A stretch of 64,000 bases of DNA, from assembly GCA_913063405.1 (NCBI GenBank), contig CAJXZB010000015.1, positions 1 to 64,000 of the forward strand, in the 5' to 3' direction. Below the pieces are notes generated by a model. That model ran no database searches and was not told where the DNA came from. It was given only the letters and a program-made list of their open reading frames with translations. Position numbers and translations under genes: made by a program. The first letter of the stretch is position 1. Every line of letters starts with the position of its first letter. Origin of the DNA: an uncultured Ulvibacter sp. (lineage in GTDB: Bacteria > Bacteroidota > Bacteroidia > Flavobacteriales > Flavobacteriaceae). Positions 63,939 through 64,000 of this stretch are shown here, one piece after another.

Positions 63939-64000
63939 ATGAAGTATATTAATAAGGGGAATACCCTTTTAATCCTTTTACTCCTTTTATTGGGTATTGT
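63939..64000 (+). CDS. Start of a secreted protein (partial)
   Basis: ATG at 63939-63941 opens a frame that continues past the edge. It gives MKYINKGNTLLILLLLLLGI, a basic start followed by a hydrophobic core, as in a signal peptide. The product cannot be identified. Confidence 0.5.
   Translation, partial: MKYINKGNTLLILLLLLLGI

Noticed and set aside
1-64000. tRNA, rRNA, insertion sequence or prophage
   Set aside because: No cloverleaf or rRNA stretch was recognised, and no transposase, integrase or phage structural gene was seen in any ORF. Reading by eye can miss a short RNA gene.

Overview
The window is AT-rich chromosomal DNA of a member of the Flavobacteriaceae (phylum Bacteroidota); genus cannot be read from it. 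The evidence is the LpxC-FabZ fusion, PorX, five secreted proteins with type IX secretion (T9SS) C-terminal sorting domains, a 288-residue primary sigma factor, families largely confined to this group, and TAnnTTTG -7 boxes with few Shine-Dalgarno sites. No rRNA, tRNA, CRISPR array, phage or insertion sequence was found.

Layout. 0.1-13.1 kb: porX diverges from an HD phosphohydrolase, which is followed by the lipid A block lpxD - lpxC/fabZ - lpxA, then efp, a second lpxD-like gene, an NTF2-like gene, sucD, fabG, a VWA-type membrane protein and a prohibitin-like protein. 13.1-26.9 kb: a frameshifted T9SS cargo gene, a compact operon (OmpA-like, membrane-anchored helix-hairpin-helix protein, sodium:solute symporter), a BNR-repeat protein, a LolA-like protein, DUF72, a thioesterase, an MscS channel, DUF3817 and a D-Ala-D-Ala dipeptidase. 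27.0-34.7 kb: a dead SDR gene, an OmpA lipoprotein, rpoD, a T9SS M14 carboxypeptidase and small regulatory genes. 34.7-37.1 kb is a gene graveyard: two head-to-head remnants. 37.1-47.4 kb: an ArsR/SRPBCC pair, RNA-related genes (a pseudouridine synthase, a cold-shock protein, helicases, rlmF), an M19 dipeptidase and, at 41.7-42.65 kb, a locus of tiny genes. 47.7-55.7 kb: two T9SS cargo genes flanking a seven-gene methionine sulfoxide repair / SelO operon. 55.9-64 kb: an Lrp regulator beside a decayed decarboxylase, a heme peroxidase, a dead endonuclease/exonuclease/phosphatase gene, a CocE hydrolase, an EamA transporter and the start of another secreted protein.

The most interesting locus is 42.06-42.63 kb. 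Three tandem 142-bp units on the minus strand each encode a basic 28-residue peptide. Two copies are identical in protein although they differ at five third-codon positions. A 45-residue ORF follows, and an acidic 63-residue gene converges on them with its own good promoter. The base-change pattern argues that these unannotatable-looking ORFs are translated and under selection.

Second is the operon at 49.6-54.7 kb (msrB, msrA, CxxC redoxin, glutaredoxin-like, selO, second msrA, hydrolase-OsmC fusion). It puts a SelO AMPylator next to candidate thiol-redox substrates. Third, the window is rich in broken genes: seven disrupted loci plus one ORF that stays open only because two frameshifts cancel. 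Reads are needed to tell pseudogenes from assembly indels, but the SDR, decarboxylase, endonuclease-type and 35-37 kb loci carry several independent lesions each, which favours real decay.
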